DNA of 64,000 nt from Streptomyces sp. VRA16 Mangrove soil (GCF_017377775.1 NZ_JAFVLN010000004.1:248001-312000); one strand, 5' to 3'; positions 40,234 to 48,698 are shown, numbered from the stretch's first letter. Made by a program: numbers and translations. Notes: a model not told the origin generated them from the letters alone.

Positions 40234-41543
40234 CGCCGGTCCAAACCCTCGTACCAGGGCGCGGTGGTCAGCGGCATCGCGGCGTCGCCCCGCGGCCCCG
40301 GCCGGACGCTCAGGATCTGGTCGACGCCCATGCGGCCCTCCTCGAACGCCAGCGCACCGCCGACGAGGTACAGCCGCCACACCCGTACCGTCTCCTCCCC
40401 CACCAGCCGGACGAACGCGTCCCTGCGCTCCTCCAGGGTGCGGTGCCAGGCCCCGATCGTGCGGGCGTAGTGCTCGCGCAGCGACTCCGTGTGCCGCACC
40501 TCCAGGCCGGCCCCCTCCAGCAGGGCCGTCGTCTCGCCGAGCGGGCGCATGTGCATGTCGGGGGCGATGTACGCCTCGATGAAGGGGCCGCCGCCGGGTG
40601 CGTCGCGGCCGCGCGACATCTGTTGCACCAGCACCCTCCCGCGCGGCCGCACGAGCCGGTGCAGGGCCGCGGCGAACGCGGGGTACTCGGCGTCGCCGAC
40701 GTGCTCGCCCATCTCGACGGTGGCGACGGCGTCGTACATGCCGCCCTCGATGTCGCGGTAGTCCCGGCACAGCACCTCCACCCGCTGCTCCAGGCCGTAC
40801 TCGCGGACCCGTGCACGGACGTACGCGGCCTGTTCGCTCGCCAGCGTCACGGCTGTGACCCGTACGTCGTGGTGGCGCGCCGCGTACAGGGTGAGCGAGC
40901 CCCAGCCGCAGCCGATGTCGAGGAGCCGGGAACCGGGCCGCAGACCGAGCTTGCGGCAGATCAGTTCCAGCTTGGCCCGCTGGGCGTCGGCCGGCGCGAC
41001 GTCCGGTCTCCCGCTCGCCCAGTAGCCGCACGAGTAGGCCATGGTCTCGTCGAGGAGCAGGGCGTAGAAGTCGTTGGACAGGTCGTAGTGGTGGCTGATG
41101 GCGGCCCGGTCGCGGGCCCTGGTGTGCAGGCCGCCGCGGAGTCGCGCCTGGGCCGCGGGCGCGGCGGGCGGTGGCCCGAGGACGCCGAGCCGTACGGCGG
41201 TGGCGAGGGCGCGGGCCCGGTCGGCCGGGGTGAGCCGGGGCGCGTGCAGTCCCCGTTCGCGCGCGGCGGCCCACATGCCCCGCAGCCCGTCCCGCAGGTC
41301 GCCCTCGACGTCGAGTTCACCGGTGACGTACGCCTGGGCCAGGCCCAGTTCGCCGGGGTTCCACAGCAGGCGGCGCAGGGCGCGCCGGGACCGGACGACG
41401 ACCACCGGGGTGCCGGCGGGGCCCGACTCGCTGCCGTCCCAGGCGCGCAGCCGGACGGGCAGCGGGCCGCCGAGGGCGCGCTCGGCGAGGGCGGCGAGGC
41501 GGTGGGCGGCGCCGGGCGGTGCCACGGTCTGCGGGGCGCTCAT
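40230..41543 (-). CDS. CFA-synthase-family methyltransferase (second, Cys-containing)
   Basis: A 437-residue SAM-dependent methyltransferase of the cyclopropane-fatty-acid synthase family. Landmarks: ISHHYDLSNDFYALLLDETMAYSCGYW (core HHYDLSNDFYALLLDETM, with the active-site Cys of YSCxYW), the SAM loop LLDIGCGWGSLTLYAA, CRDYRDIEGGMYDAV, VEMGEHVGDAEYPAF with the Glu-His-Val-Gly, and VLVQQMSRGRD where E. coli CFA has His (here Gln). The first 160 residues hold an N-terminal helper domain with LRRLLWNPGELGLAQAYVTGELDVEGDL (core GLAQAYVTGELDVEGDL). It overlaps the first methyltransferase by 4 bp. The Gln suggests a methyl or methylene product other than plain cyclopropane. Confidence 0.87.
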   Translation of the reverse strand: MSAPQTVAPPGAAHRLAALAERALGGPLPVRLRAWDGSESGPAGTPVVVVRSRRALRRLLWNPGELGLAQAYVTGELDVEGDLRDGLRGMWAAARERGLHAPRLTPADRARALATAVRLGVLGPPPAAPAAQARLRGGLHTRARDRAAISHHYDLSNDFYALLLDETMAYSCGYWASGRPDVAPADAQRAKLELICRKLGLRPGSRLLDIGCGWGSLTLYAARHHDVRVTAVTLASEQAAYVRARVREYGLEQRVEVLCRDYRDIEGGMYDAVATVEMGEHVGDAEYPAFAAALHRLVRPRGRVLVQQMSRGRDAPGGGPFIEAYIAPDMHMRPLGETTALLEGAGLEVRHTESLREHYARTIGAWHRTLEERRDAFVRLVGEETVRVWRLYLVGGALAFEEGRMGVDQILSVRPGPRGDAAMPLTTAPWYEGLDRR

Positions 41544-42832
41544 CGGGGGGTCTCCTTCGGCGGGGCCGCGGTGGCCTTGGTGAACAGGTACTGCTGGACG
41601 TCGAGGTAGCCGGAGCGGAATCCGGCTTCCGAGTAGGCGAGGTAGAAGGTCCACAGGCGCCGGAAGGTCTCGTCGAAGCCGAGCGCGTCCACGTCGGCGG
41701 CGCGTTCGGTGAACCGCTCGCGCCACAGCCGCAGCGTCTCGGCGTAGTGCGCGCCGTAGGCGTCCCGGCGGGTGACGGTGAGCCCGGTGTGGTCGCGTAC
41801 GTTCGCCTCGACGGCCCGCACGGACGGGATGAGGCCGCCGGGGAAGACGTACTTGCTGATCCAGGTGAAGGTGGCGCGGGTGGCGAGCATCCGCTCGTGC
41901 GGCATGGTGATGGCCTGCAGCGCCACCCGTCCGCCGGGAGCGAGGCGCTGGTCGAGGGTGCGGAAGTACACCGGCCAGAACTCGTCGCCGACCGCCTCGA
42001 TCATCTCCACGCTGACGACGGCGTCGTACGTGCCGCGCGCGTCGCGGTAGTCGCACAGTTCGATCGAGACCCGGTCGTCGAGGCCCGCGGCCCGCACCCG
42101 GGCGCGCGCCAGGTCCTGTTGCTCCCGCGACAGGGTGAGGGAGGTGACGTGGGCGCCGCGGGCGGCGGCCCGCAGCGCCAACTCGCCCCATCCGGTGCCG
42201 ATTTCGAGGAGCCGGGTGCCGTCGCGGACCTCCGCCAGGTCGAGCAGCCGGTCGATCTTGCGGTGCTGGGCGGCGGCCAGCAGGCTCTGGTCGGCCGGAA
42301 AGCCCCGGAAGAGCGCGGCGGAGTAGGTGAGGGTGTCGTCGAGGAAGACGGCGAACAGGTCGTTGGACAGGTCGTAGTGGCGGCTGATGTTGGTACGGGA
42401 CCCGTCGGGTGTGTTGCGTTCGTTCCGGGGCCGGCGCAGCGCCCACAGGCGGCGCAGCCGCTGCAGCGGGACCGGGACCAGTTCGCCGGCGTGCGCGGCG
42501 AGCACCGTCAACGCGCCCACCAGGTCGGGGGCGTCCCACTCGCGGGCCATGTAGGACTCGCCGAAGCCGACCAGGCCGTGCCGGCCGATCCGGGCGTGGA
42601 AGGCCCGCGGGTCGTGCACCTCGATCAGTGGTCCGCCCAGGCCGAGCGTGCGCCCGTCGGCGAGGCGGACCCGCAGCGGCAGTTCGCGCAGGGCGCGCCC
42701 GACGACGGCCTCGGTCACGGCGGTGCGGGCCCACGAGGCGTGCGGCACCGCGGCGACGTCGGGCCAGCGCGCGGGGTCGGCGGCGCCGCCCGACGGCCGG
42801 GGCGGCGCGGTGGGGATCCGTGCGGTCGTCAT
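41540..42832 (-). CDS. CFA-synthase-family methyltransferase (first, UfaA1-like)
   Basis: A 430-residue SAM-dependent methyltransferase close to M. tuberculosis UfaA1/Rv0447c. Landmarks: RIGRHGLVGFGESYMAREWDAPDL, ISRHYDLSNDLFAVFLDDTLTYSAALF (Ala at the Cys position of CFA synthase), LLEIGTGWGELALRAA, VSVEMIEAVGDEFW (Glu kept, His to Ala), VALQAITMPHERML, and a C terminus LAYSEAGFRSGYLDVQQYLF. Cys and His of the cyclopropane active site are absent, so a different transfer outcome is likely, for example methylation at a double bond without ring closure. It overlaps the DUF1365 gene and the second methyltransferase by 4 bp each. Confidence 0.87.
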   Translation of the reverse strand: MTTARIPTAPPRPSGGAADPARWPDVAAVPHASWARTAVTEAVVGRALRELPLRVRLADGRTLGLGGPLIEVHDPRAFHARIGRHGLVGFGESYMAREWDAPDLVGALTVLAAHAGELVPVPLQRLRRLWALRRPRNERNTPDGSRTNISRHYDLSNDLFAVFLDDTLTYSAALFRGFPADQSLLAAAQHRKIDRLLDLAEVRDGTRLLEIGTGWGELALRAAARGAHVTSLTLSREQQDLARARVRAAGLDDRVSIELCDYRDARGTYDAVVSVEMIEAVGDEFWPVYFRTLDQRLAPGGRVALQAITMPHERMLATRATFTWISKYVFPGGLIPSVRAVEANVRDHTGLTVTRRDAYGAHYAETLRLWRERFTERAADVDALGFDETFRRLWTFYLAYSEAGFRSGYLDVQQYLFTKATAAPPKETPR

Positions 42833-43563
42833 GTCACGTTCTCCGGGGTGCGGTGGTCGTGGGGACGGGGCTGGACGGGCAGCCCGCGCAGGTAGAGGCG
42901 GACGCCGTGGAAACGGATCGCGGCCGAGGCGGCCAGCGGGGCCACGGGATGGCGCAGCGCGGCCCGCAGCAGGGCCGGCCAGGTCGCCGCGCGGCGCGTG
43001 CCGCGAACGGTCGCGGTCAGGGCCCGGCCGCCCTCGCGGTCGAGGTGCACGGTCAGGTCGAGCCGCTGTCCCGGCCGGGGCAGCCGCATGCGGTAGCCGC
43101 CGTCGACGGGGAAGAACGGCGAGACGTAGAACCGCTTGTCGGTGCGGGCGGTGCCGGTCCCGTCGGGGCGCAACAGGTAGGCGTGGCGTCCGCCGTAGGT
43201 GTTGTGCACCTCGGCGACGACGCATCGCAGGTCGCCGCTCTCGGTGTGGCACCAGTACAGGGAGAGCGGGTTGAAGACGTGGCCGAGCACGCGCGCGTGG
43301 GTGAGCATCAGGACGCGTCCGCCGTCGGGCCTGACGCCGTGCGCGGTGAGGAAGGCGTCGAGTCCGGCGCGGATCGTGGGCCGGTCGCCGCTGAAGTGGT
43401 CGCGGGCGTCGAACCGGGCCAACGGCCGCAGCGGCCACGGCAGTCGGGGCAGGGCGTCGACGTCGACGAGCCAGTAGTAGGTGCGGTGCCGCAGCGCGTA
43501 CCGCTCGGGCGCGGTCCGCACGTGCGTGACCGTGGACTCGTACAGGGCGGGTGCGGTGCTCAC
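42829..43563 (-). CDS. DUF1365 family protein
   Basis: A 244-residue protein of the DUF1365 family (Rv0448c type). Conserved segments: STVTHVRTAPERYALRHRTYYWLVDVDALP (shown as THVRTAPERYALRHRTYYWL), FDARDHFSGDRPTIRAGLDAFL, LTHARVLGHVFNPLSLYWCH with GHVFNPLS, VVAEVHNTYGGRHAYLL, and KRFYVSPFFPVDGGYRMRLP. The fold is unknown and no catalytic residues are agreed. GTG 43563 overlaps the FAD-protein stop. It always travels with an amine-oxidase-like FAD protein and a CFA-type methyltransferase, so it is part of the same lipid pathway. Confidence 0.87.
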   Translation of the reverse strand: MSTAPALYESTVTHVRTAPERYALRHRTYYWLVDVDALPRLPWPLRPLARFDARDHFSGDRPTIRAGLDAFLTAHGVRPDGGRVLMLTHARVLGHVFNPLSLYWCHTESGDLRCVVAEVHNTYGGRHAYLLRPDGTGTARTDKRFYVSPFFPVDGGYRMRLPRPGQRLDLTVHLDREGGRALTATVRGTRRAATWPALLRAALRHPVAPLAASAAIRFHGVRLYLRGLPVQPRPHDHRTPENVT

Positions 43564-44852
43564 CAGATCGCTCCCAGCGCGGCGGCGGCCTCGACGCCGG
43601 AGCGGCAGCCGTCCTCGTGGAATCCCCAGCCGTGGTAGGCGCCCGCGAACGCGCAGACCGGGCCGGTGAGTTCGGGCAGGCGGCGTTGGGCGGCGACGGA
43701 CGCGGGGGTGTAGACGGGGTGTTCGTACTCCATGCGGGCGAGCACCCGTGCGGGGTCGACGCGGTCGTCGCCGCCAAGGGTGACCACGTACGTCTCGGGG
43801 GCGTCGAGGCGCTGGAGGCGGTTCATGTCGTAGCTGACCCGGACCCGGTCGGCGCCCGCCGCGCACGACGGCATCAGATAGTTCCAGGAGGCGCGTGCCC
43901 CGCGGGCGCGCGGCAGCAGGGCGGTGTCGGTGTGCAGGAGCGTGGAGTTGCGGGAGTACGGGAACGCGCCGAGGACTTCCTTCTCCAGCGGGGTGGCGTC
44001 GGGGAGCAGGCGCAGCGCCTGGTCGGGGTGGACCGCGATCACCACGGAGTCGTACGAGGCGGTGGTGCCGTCCCCGGTGGTGATCTCGGCGCCGTCGGCG
44101 TGCCGTCGCACGGCGCGGACGGGGGTGCCGGTGCGGACGTCGTGGACGCGGTCGACGATCCGGTCCACGTACGTGCGTGAACCGCCGCGCACCGTGCGCC
44201 ACACCGGTGAGCCGCCGACGGACAGCAGTCCGTGGTGCTCCAGGAACCGGAAGAGGTAGGCGGCCGGGTACTGCTCGGCGGTGGCGGCGTCACAGGACCA
44301 GACGGCCGACACGACCGGTGTCGTGAAGTGGGCGCGGAAGTAGCGGGAGAAGCCTCCCCGGTCGAGGAACGCGCCGAGGGTGAGCGTGTCGTCGGTGCCC
44401 GCCGCCAGCAGTCGGCGGGCCGCCCGGTGGAAGGCGGGAACCTCCGTCAGGAGCCGCAGATAGGGTCCGCGCAGCAGGTTGCTCGGCTGCGCGAACAGCC
44501 CTGCGGGGCCGCGTGCGCCCGCGTACTCCAGGCCGCAGCCCTCGCACCGCACCGACATGCTCATCTCCGACTCCTGCGTGGCGACGCCGAGTTCGTCGAA
44601 GAGGCGCAGCAGGTGCGGGTACGTACGGCGGTTGTGCACGATGAAACCGGAGTCGACGTGGCGGGTGCGGCCGTCGTGCGCCGAGGTCAGTGTGTGCGTG
44701 TGCGCGTGTCCCCCCGGCCTGTCGTCGGCCTCGTAGAGGGTGACGCCGCGGGTGCGGGCGAGGATGTGGGCGGCGGTCAGTCCCGCCACCCCGCTCCCCA
44801 CCACAGCGGTGCGTTTGGCCCGTTGCGACGCCGCCGGGGACGTGCGCGTCAT
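43560..44852 (-). CDS. FAD-dependent amine-oxidase-like protein (COG2907, Rv0449c type)
   Basis: A 430-residue flavoprotein and the first gene of the six-gene operon. The Rossmann motif VVGSGVAGLTAAHIL (about 17-31) and the FAD loop EADDRPGGHAHTHTL are followed by VDSGFIVHNRRTYPHLLRLFDELG, CEGCGLEYAG, and the C-terminal FAGAYHGWGFHEDGCRSGVEAA (FAD-binding end). It probably oxidises or desaturates a lipid chain made or used by the downstream methyltransferases. A SigK-type promoter sits 35 bp upstream. The same family with DUF1365 and a CFA synthase also occurs in light- or singlet-oxygen-responsive operons of proteobacteria (recall, not checked). Confidence 0.87.
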   Translation of the reverse strand: MTRTSPAASQRAKRTAVVGSGVAGLTAAHILARTRGVTLYEADDRPGGHAHTHTLTSAHDGRTRHVDSGFIVHNRRTYPHLLRLFDELGVATQESEMSMSVRCEGCGLEYAGARGPAGLFAQPSNLLRGPYLRLLTEVPAFHRAARRLLAAGTDDTLTLGAFLDRGGFSRYFRAHFTTPVVSAVWSCDAATAEQYPAAYLFRFLEHHGLLSVGGSPVWRTVRGGSRTYVDRIVDRVHDVRTGTPVRAVRRHADGAEITTGDGTTASYDSVVIAVHPDQALRLLPDATPLEKEVLGAFPYSRNSTLLHTDTALLPRARGARASWNYLMPSCAAGADRVRVSYDMNRLQRLDAPETYVVTLGGDDRVDPARVLARMEYEHPVYTPASVAAQRRLPELTGPVCAFAGAYHGWGFHEDGCRSGVEAAAALGAIW

Positions 44853-44887
44853 GGTCTCCTCCGCGAAGCTGGATCAGGGCTGTCACC

Positions 44888-44921
44888 TCTGATCCGGAGC
44901 CGTTCGCGCGAAGGATTGGTC
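44888..44921 (-). promoter_or_regulatory. SigK-type promoter of the CFA/DUF1365 operon
   Basis: On the minus strand GACCAATCCTTC (44921-44910), 14 bp, then GGATCAGA (44895-44888), 35 bp upstream of the FAD-protein start. The first block matches the sigma and fasciclin promoters in 11 of 12 bases and has the same 14-bp gap; GGAT is kept in the second block. Confidence 0.72.
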
Positions 44922-44963
44922 GGTTGTCGGGGAAACCCGATCATGTGGTCCGGGCCGGCCGTA

Positions 44964-45001
44964 CGGGAGTCCGCCGCTGCGCGCGGGGCGGCGGACTCCC
45001 G
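44964..45001. terminator. Hairpin after monooxygenase gene
   Basis: CGGGAGTCCGCCGC (44964-44977) pairs perfectly with GCGGCGGACTCCCG (44988-45001), 10-nt loop. It begins 4 bp past the stop of the flavin monooxygenase (minus strand) and also isolates the SigK-type promoter. Confidence 0.8.
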
Positions 45002-45005
45002 CCGC

Positions 45006-46217
45006 TCAGGTGCGCGCCGCCACCGCCGCGGCCAGCCGGGGCGCGGCGAACCGTGTCCCGCAGGTGAACCGCATCAGCGGCCCGAAGGTGGCCGCGGCCT
45101 GGATGCCCGTGAAGTACAGGCCGGGCACCGAGGAGCGGAACCCTGCGTCGAGCGCGGGGTAGCCGGCGGTGCGGCCGAGGGCGGCGATCAGCTCGGGGGC
45201 GAGGAAGTCCAGCGCGTCCAGGCGCACCCGGTAGCCGGTGGCGGCCAGCACGTGTCCGGTGTCGAGGGTCGCGGTGCGTCCCGCGGCGTCGCGGGTGGTG
45301 AGCAGCAGCCGGTCGCCGGCGCGCCGGGCGTCGGTCAGGTGCTGCCCGGCACGGACCGGTACGCCTTCGAGGCGGGGTGCGAGCCACCAGGAGCCGAACG
45401 GTCCGAGCACCCGCTTGACCAGGCGCAGCCTGGCGCGTTCCGGCAGACGCGGGAAGGCCGCCGCGTGGTGCACGACCGCGTACAGGCCCCAGGAGCGGCC
45501 CAGCGGGGTGTCGGGCCGCCAGTGCGGCGGCCGGCCGGGCGCCGCGCCGAACACCAGGCCCTTGGCACGGACGAGGAGTTGGACCCGGGCCCCGGCCTCG
45601 GCGAGCAGGGCCGCGCTCTCCTGCGCCGACTGGCCCGCGCCGATCACCGTCACGTCGCGTCCGGCGAAGCGGGACAGGTCGGCGTGGTGCGAGCTGTGCG
45701 AGACCAGTCCCTCGCCGCCCTCGTCCACGAACGGGACCAGCGGCCGGGGGACGTGCGCGAAGCCGTCCATGCCGCTGGCGACGACCACGCTGCCCGCGGT
45801 CAGCTCCTCGCCGCTGGCCAGCTTGACCCGGAAGCCCTCGGCCTCGCGTACGACGCCCAGGACACGGACGTTCTCGACCTCGGGCACCAGTTGCTCGGCG
45901 AACCAGCGCCCGTAGCGGACGAACATCTCGACGGGCACGGGGTCGTGGCCGCGCGGCGGTGTCTCCCCCAGGCCGCGGACGTGGTCGGCGAGCGTGAATC
46001 CGGGACGCGGCGCACAGAGCACCGAGGCGTCCGGCGGCGACTTCAGCAGCATGCCCGCGGGCATGTGCTCGGCCCAACTGGCCATCGGTGAGCCGAAGAT
46101 CCTGACGTGCAGGCCGCGCGCCTTGAGGTGCGCGGCGGTGGACAGGCCGTAGGGGCCCGCCCCGATGACGGCGACCGTCCTGGTGACGGTCGTGGCGGAC
46201 GTGGCGGACGTGGACAT
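45006..46217 (-). CDS. Flavin-dependent monooxygenase-like oxidoreductase
   Basis: A 403-residue FAD/NAD(P)-binding protein similar to flavin-containing monooxygenases and lysine/ornithine hydroxylase-like proteins. FAD loop VIGAGPYGLSTAAHL (about 18-32), second Rossmann motif VTVIGAGQSAQESAALLAEAG (about 189-209), ATG motif VLAATGYRVRLDALDFL, and C-terminal PGLYFTGIQAAATFGPLMRF. FGSPMASWAEHMPAGMLLKS after the first motif is typical of this subgroup, which often lacks a known substrate. GGGGGA precedes ATG 46217. It lies alone, just upstream of a terminator and the SigK-type operon, in the same direction but not in it. Confidence 0.84.
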   Translation of the reverse strand: MSTSATSATTVTRTVAVIGAGPYGLSTAAHLKARGLHVRIFGSPMASWAEHMPAGMLLKSPPDASVLCAPRPGFTLADHVRGLGETPPRGHDPVPVEMFVRYGRWFAEQLVPEVENVRVLGVVREAEGFRVKLASGEELTAGSVVVASGMDGFAHVPRPLVPFVDEGGEGLVSHSSHHADLSRFAGRDVTVIGAGQSAQESAALLAEAGARVQLLVRAKGLVFGAAPGRPPHWRPDTPLGRSWGLYAVVHHAAAFPRLPERARLRLVKRVLGPFGSWWLAPRLEGVPVRAGQHLTDARRAGDRLLLTTRDAAGRTATLDTGHVLAATGYRVRLDALDFLAPELIAALGRTAGYPALDAGFRSSVPGLYFTGIQAAATFGPLMRFTCGTRFAAPRLAAAVAART

Positions 46218-46336
46218 GTTTTCCCCCCTGACGACAGCCGGATCCGGCGACGACGCGCGGGACGGGGCTGTCTGCGAGACGGACGGTGACGTGCGGCGCG
46301 CGGGCCGCTCGGGCCACCACCCGGTCAGGTCGGACG

Positions 46337-46978
46337 TCAGGCGGCGGCGAGCGGCACGCCGAGCGGGGGACCCCGGCGTACGACACAGTCCACGAGCAGG
46401 AGCCGGCGCGGTGAGGCCCGTGCGGGGGCGCCGGACCTGACCATCGGGAGCGGGGTGACACGGGTCCGCTCCTCGGGCACGCGCGGGCCGAGCAGCCGGC
46501 ACCACCAGGCCCACACGCGGCGCAGTTCGGTGAGGGCGGCGTCCCAGAGCGCGGGGGTGCGGCCGGGCCGGCGCAGCGCGTGCAGCAGGAGGACGAGCAG
46601 GGCGGCGGCCACGGCGTGCGCCGCGCCCCGCATCCACTGCCCGGACGATCCGGGCAGGCCGGCGGCAAGCGCGGAGCCGGACACCGTCTGCGCGCCGAAC
46701 CAGAAGGCGCCCGCCGCCTGGACGGCCACCAGCCGGGTCGACACCGTTGATTCCGCGCCCTCTCGGGTGTCGCGGGGCACGGCCGGGACCAGGAGGACGA
46801 GGGCGAGGACGCCGCGCAGACACCATTGCGGCGACGCACCGAAGGCGGCATGCCGGCCAACGATCGCGAGCACCGTGTTGACCAGGGCCCACAGAGCCGC
46901 CTGCCCAGCGACGAACCGCGCCGCGCCCGGCACACTGCCGGAGCGGCGCAGGCGGGGCACGGGGGCCGAAGTCGCCAT
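46337..46978 (-). CDS. Hypothetical membrane protein
   Basis: A 213-residue protein of unknown family with about three or four hydrophobic stretches (AARFVAGQAALWALVNTVLAIVG, GVLALVLLVPAVP, LVAVQAAGAFWFGAQTV, AVAAALLVLLLHALRR; each in part). The N terminus is basic; the C-terminal third is cytoplasmic and basic with PRRLLLVDCVVRRG. No family is recognised. ATG 46978 is used; an in-frame start at 47020 would add fourteen residues. No clear operon partner; upstream is the universal stress gene's end on the same strand. Confidence 0.55.
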   Translation of the reverse strand: MATSAPVPRLRRSGSVPGAARFVAGQAALWALVNTVLAIVGRHAAFGASPQWCLRGVLALVLLVPAVPRDTREGAESTVSTRLVAVQAAGAFWFGAQTVSGSALAAGLPGSSGQWMRGAAHAVAAALLVLLLHALRRPGRTPALWDAALTELRRVWAWWCRLLGPRVPEERTRVTPLPMVRSGAPARASPRRLLLVDCVVRRGPPLGVPLAAA

Positions 46979-47081
46979 GGCCGCACCATCATCGCCGCCC
47001 CGGCACGGCGTTGTCACCACCGCCCGTGAGCACGGTGGCGCCTGGGACTCCTGAGGCCGGGAGTGGCCGCGTCGCCGTCCG

Positions 47082-47996
47082 CTACCCCGCCGGTTGCGCG
47101 CCGTGGGCGACCACGGCCACCGGGACCGTGGAGTGGTGCAGCACCGCGTGGACGACGGAGCCGATGTGGGTGCCGAAGGGGCGCCGGTGGACGCGGCGGC
47201 CCACGACCAGGAGCGAGCCCTCGCGCGCGATGTCCACCAGGTGGTGCACCGGGCGGCCGTAGCGGGAGTCCTCGATGACCGGGACGTGGGGATACTTGCG
47301 GCGCCACGGCTCCAGGGCCGTGGCGAGCCCCGCTGCCTGCTGTGCGCCCAGCTTCCTGCGCAGGGCCGGGTCGGCGGGCAGCCCGTAGACGTAGTACGGG
47401 GAGAGGTCCCAGCAGTGGACGACGCGGAGCGCGGTGTCGCGGTGCGCGGCCTCGTCGAAGGCGAAGTCGAGCAGCCGGTCGTCGGCGCGTTCGGGGTCGA
47501 GGCCGAGGATCACGGGCAGGTGCGGCGCGCCGGCGCCGCCGACGGGGTGCTGGGCGTCCGCGGGGACGGGCTGTTGCGCGGTGCGGACGAGGACGACAGG
47601 GACGCGGGTGTGGGCGATGACCGACAGGCTCACCGAACCGACGGCGTACCCGGCGACGCGGCCGAGACCGCGGGAGCCGAGGACCAGCAGACCGGCGTCG
47701 TGCGCGGCCGCGGTCAGCTCCTGGGCCGGCACGCCCGTGCGCTGCTCGGTGGTGACCGGCGTCCGAGGGTGGTGCGCCGCGAGGCGCTGCGCGCCTTCGC
47801 CGAGGATGCGTCCGGTCCAGTGCGCGTATGCCTCGGGGCCGACCAGGGGTGCCTGGGCGAGGGGCTCGGGAACGGGCTGCCGGACGTGCACCAGGTGCAG
47901 CGGCTGATCGCGCAACTCGGCTTCGTGAGCGGCCCATTCGGCTGCGGCGCGGCTCTCGGGAGAGCCGTCGAGGCCCACGGTGATCGTGCGGGACAT
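47082..47996 (-). CDS. Universal stress protein, two USP domains
   Basis: A 304-residue tandem USP. Domain one (about 1-140) starts TITVGLDGSPESRAAAEWA and has the ATP-binding LVLGSRGLGRVAGYAVGSVS loop; domain two (about 160-300) starts LPVILGLDPERADDRLLDFAF and ends with LLVVGRRVHRRPFGTHIGSV. The Gly-rich G-2x-G-9x-G(S/T) motif is clear in domain one and altered in domain two. It probably binds ATP and acts under hypoxia or dormancy, as in the DosR/OsdR regulons. GGAGGC is upstream of ATG 47996. A GGGGACG/CGTCCCC inverted repeat lies at 48068-48087 in its promoter area. Confidence 0.88.
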   Translation of the reverse strand: MSRTITVGLDGSPESRAAAEWAAHEAELRDQPLHLVHVRQPVPEPLAQAPLVGPEAYAHWTGRILGEGAQRLAAHHPRTPVTTEQRTGVPAQELTAAAHDAGLLVLGSRGLGRVAGYAVGSVSLSVIAHTRVPVVLVRTAQQPVPADAQHPVGGAGAPHLPVILGLDPERADDRLLDFAFDEAAHRDTALRVVHCWDLSPYYVYGLPADPALRRKLGAQQAAGLATALEPWRRKYPHVPVIEDSRYGRPVHHLVDIAREGSLLVVGRRVHRRPFGTHIGSVVHAVLHHSTVPVAVVAHGAQPAG

Positions 47997-48154
47997 GGTG
48001 TCGCCTCCGGGAGGGTCGGGGTGGCGTGCGGGAGGTGGCGGACGGACGGTCCGCACCTGACCCGGCCGGGGACGACCGCCCGTCCCCGCATCCTCGACTC
48101 TGGCGGCCGTGCGCCGGGGGCGCGTGTGCCGCGTGGGCCGCGCCCGGAGGGTTG

Positions 48155-48179
48155 AACAGCCCCTGCGGGAGGGGCTGTT
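48155..48179. terminator. Hairpin between CNBD and USP genes
   Basis: AACAGCCCCT (48155-48164) pairs with AGGGGCTGTT (48170-48179), 5-nt loop. It lies 60 bp past the stop of the CNBD gene (minus strand) and so ends its transcript before the USP gene promoter. Confidence 0.65.
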
Positions 48180-48239
48180 GGGCCCCATGTGCCCTGGGCC
48201 GCTCGGACGCCCAAGGCCCCGCTCCCGGGTGCGGAGTCC

Positions 48240-48698
48240 TCAACTGCCGCTGCCGTACGGGGCGTACAGGTCGAGCAGCCGGGTGCGGGCCGCGTGCAGC
48301 CGGTGGGCGAGGACCCGGCCGACCCAGAGGGCCACCGCCTCCCCCAGGTCGCGCTCGTCCCGGCACATCCGTCGGACGGCCTCGGCGTCGAACTCCCAGG
48401 CGGTCACCCGGCTCGACGTGCGCGCGGTCATGTGCCACACGTGCGGCGGGAACAGCCAGGACCAGCCGACGAGGTCACCGGAGCCGAGCGTCTCGATGAC
48501 GGCGGGCCGCCGTCCGGGGATCTTCATGTCGAGGGTGACCGAGCCGCTGCGGATGATCCAGAAACGGTCCGCGCGGCCGCCTTCGCCGAACAGGCGGACC
48601 CCCGGTTCCAGGCTGACCGGGCGGGCCGCGCTCATGAGTCGGTCCCGCTGGTCCGCGGGCAGGGTTCTCGACGTACAGGACGTCGTGGTGGTGGTCAT
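48240..48698 (-). CDS. Cyclic-nucleotide-binding-domain protein without HTH
   Basis: A 152-residue stand-alone cNMP-binding domain. PADQRDRLMSAARPVSLEPGVRLFGEGGRADRFWIIRSGSVTLDMK (core GVRLFGEGGRADRFWIIRSG) shows the beta-roll, and ETLGSGDLVGWSWLFPPHVW the phosphate-binding cassette region, with a following helix. No DNA-binding domain or other effector follows, so this is a binding module acting by itself. The usual Arg-Thr/Ser of the cAMP cassette is not clear. It is divergent from the CBS-BON gene; a GGGCC-N4-GGCCC palindrome lies 70 bp upstream. Confidence 0.83.
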   Translation of the reverse strand: MTTTTTSCTSRTLPADQRDRLMSAARPVSLEPGVRLFGEGGRADRFWIIRSGSVTLDMKIPGRRPAVIETLGSGDLVGWSWLFPPHVWHMTARTSSRVTAWEFDAEAVRRMCRDERDLGEAVALWVGRVLAHRLHAARTRLLDLYAPYGSGS

